NCBI GenBank assembly: GCA_963721905.1 | Contig: CAVRMF010000018.1 | Span: forward strand, 31,913-95,912 | DNA length: 64,000 nucleotides | Source of the DNA: Roseiarcus sp963721905 | GTDB lineage: Bacteria; Pseudomonadota; Alphaproteobacteria; Rhizobiales; Beijerinckiaceae | Direction: 5' to 3' | Shown: positions 63,076 to 64,000 of the stretch, in pieces | How positions within the stretch are numbered: position 1 is the first letter of the stretch | How the letters are laid out: each line of letters starts with the position of its first letter | Notes under the pieces: model-generated | Seen by the model: the letters and a program-made list of their open reading frames with translations, nothing else | Told to the model about the DNA's origin: nothing | Databases searched by the model: none | Program-made: the position numbers and the translations under genes

Positions 63076-63984
63076 TTACGCCATCGACCTGCTGTCGAGC
63101 GTAGTTTTTCTCGCCTCCAACCCTGGCAAAGGCGCGCCGACGAGCCGTGGGAAGACAGGTTCATTGAAAGCGCGCCGCAACAGCATCGCCTGCTTTGCAA
63201 AGGGTGTGAAGAATTGCAGATAGACGTACACTTGCTCCCGCGATGGCGGATTGGCGCCTGACGGTTGGCCCGAGTCATTTCGGGCAGCGCCAATAATGGA
63301 CTGTCCAGTGTTTAGGTTCAGCTCCAGATCATTGGTCGCAGATTTCGGCAGGAAGTTAAGGAGGGGTTTGATTGCCTCCTGGAATCTCGAAATTTTTGTT
63401 CGAATAAAGAGCCCATCGCCTATTCGAGAAAAATATCTCCCATAGGTGTCATTGTTTTTGGCGACGTCCAGCAGTCTCAAGAATTCGATTTCTGTCGCGG
63501 CGCTGATCATTACACAGGTCGAAAGGAGGCAATCCGAATAAAAAGCCGCGAACGCTTCTTCGAGATAAACGACGGATTTGGGAGATATATCCGTCACTTC
63601 GGAATGCAAGGACTTCAGGAACCCGGCTGTATCATGAAATCGACAAGAGGTGTGTTGGAGAGCGATTTCTCCAAAGCGGCTGAGCCTTAGCCACGGCCAT
63701 CCCGGGTTGGAGGCATCCAAGCCTAGGGTAACAATTCCCTGCCGGAACAGATCCCACACGATTTCAAGCACCAGCTGGGAATCACTTGGGTGCAATTGGG
63801 CAAAGGAACCGTGGGAAAACGAACGCCGGCCTTGCACGGCTCCATCTTGCTTATAGAGCGAATGCGCTGTCATATCCAATAGTTTATCAAAATTATTCAC
63901 GCCGTTACTGTGAGCGTTTTGCATTATGTATATGACTACGTCCCGGACTTCTTCGTAGCAATGCTGCGGTTGGTTCAACTTCAT
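63076..63984 (-). CDS. Uncharacterised protein, possibly HEPN-like C-terminus
   Basis: I do not recognise this 302-residue protein. It begins MKLNQPQHCYEEVRDVVIYI with a helical first half including DSQLVLEIVWDLFRQGIVTL (a winged-helix-like look), followed by a long helical segment with EEAFAAFYSDCLLSTCVMIS and a C-terminal part with GAARNDSGQPSG, which recalls the RNxxxH/RNDxGHP stretch of HEPN and DUF4145-type domains. This is suggestive only. GGGAGAGG precedes the ATG. It has lower GC content and different codon use than the core genes, so it was probably acquired; its upstream neighbours lie outside the window. Confidence 0.55.
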   Translation of the reverse strand: MKLNQPQHCYEEVRDVVIYIMQNAHSNGVNNFDKLLDMTAHSLYKQDGAVQGRRSFSHGSFAQLHPSDSQLVLEIVWDLFRQGIVTLGLDASNPGWPWLRLSRFGEIALQHTSCRFHDTAGFLKSLHSEVTDISPKSVVYLEEAFAAFYSDCLLSTCVMISAATEIEFLRLLDVAKNNDTYGRYFSRIGDGLFIRTKISRFQEAIKPLLNFLPKSATNDLELNLNTGQSIIGAARNDSGQPSGANPPSREQVYVYLQFFTPFAKQAMLLRRAFNEPVFPRLVGAPLPGLEARKTTLDSRSMA

Positions 63985-64000
63985 TTGCCTCTCCCACAGG

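Noticed and set aside
1..64000. tRNA, rRNA or CRISPR arrays
   Set aside because: No cloverleaf with a TTCGAAT-type arm, no rRNA-like stretch and no regularly spaced repeats were found. The only short repeats are the REP-like units at 50.3 kb and IS ends.

Overview
The window is a GC-rich chromosomal segment of an alphaproteobacterium, most likely of the order Hyphomicrobiales. The evidence is the gene content: an LdtR/LdtP pair, an NDUFA12-type complex I accessory subunit next to a DUF2155 protein, a class II (B12) ribonucleotide reductase, a short-LID adenylate kinase, GANTC-type sequence contexts and alphaproteobacterial REP-like repeats. A Methylocystaceae/Beijerinckiaceae-type host is plausible but is inference only.

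Layout. 1-6.3 kb is the spc ribosomal operon (rplN end, rplX, rplE, rpsN, rpsH, rplF, rplR, rpsE, rpmD, rplO, secY, adk). The usual rpsM-rpsK-rpoA-rplQ continuation is missing; a 3-hydroxyisobutyryl-CoA hydrolase-like gene follows adk with a 4-base overlap. 7.4-11.5 kb holds a membrane protein, the LdtR regulator, its L,D-transpeptidase and a serine hydrolase. 11.8-14.3 kb is a decaying zone: a multicopper oxidase with an internal deletion and a frameshifted, shortened adenylate cyclase, facing each other. 14.5-27 kb carries a Cys/His-rich secreted peptide, gltX (frameshifted as read), polyphosphate kinase 2, a VOC/SRPBCC pair with a divergent AraC regulator, a PhyH-type dioxygenase, ComEC, a cytochrome c, a pyruvate-decarboxylase-like enzyme and a TetR gene. 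27.3-32.7 kb has an EmrAB-type efflux pair, rpmG, gdhA and an acetyltransferase. 32.7-36.7 kb is one methyltransferase gene broken by a nonsense codon and by an IS1380-family element inserted at the very edge of an IS630-family element. 36.7-51.6 kb is mostly ordinary chromosome: glycosidase, two PEP-CTERM-type proteins, an FAD oxidase, two RNA methyltransferases, a LysE exporter, a two-component system, transporters, an aminotransferase, DUF2155 and NDUFA12. 51.6-55.8 kb is nrdJ with a recognisable promoter and a NrdR-box-like palindrome. 55.8-64 kb is accessory: an ImmA-like peptidase, a DUF4160/DUF2442 module, an IS1595 element, a second L,D-transpeptidase, an IS5/IS1182-like element placed inside the promoter of a PEP-CTERM gene, and an unrecognised 302-residue protein.

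The most striking cross-cutting observation is that four single-base frameshifts, in rpsE/rpmD, the cyclase, gltX and a sigma54 response regulator, all fall where adding or removing one base gives GANTC, the CcrM methylation site of alphaproteobacteria. This points to methylation-linked consensus errors rather than to real gene decay or a real S5-L30 fusion. I found no tRNA, rRNA, CRISPR array or prophage. I also found no complete new defence or biosynthetic system; the best candidates for novelty are the Cys/His/Trp-rich peptide, the IS630 element with a LexA-like passenger, and the accessory genes after 55.8 kb.
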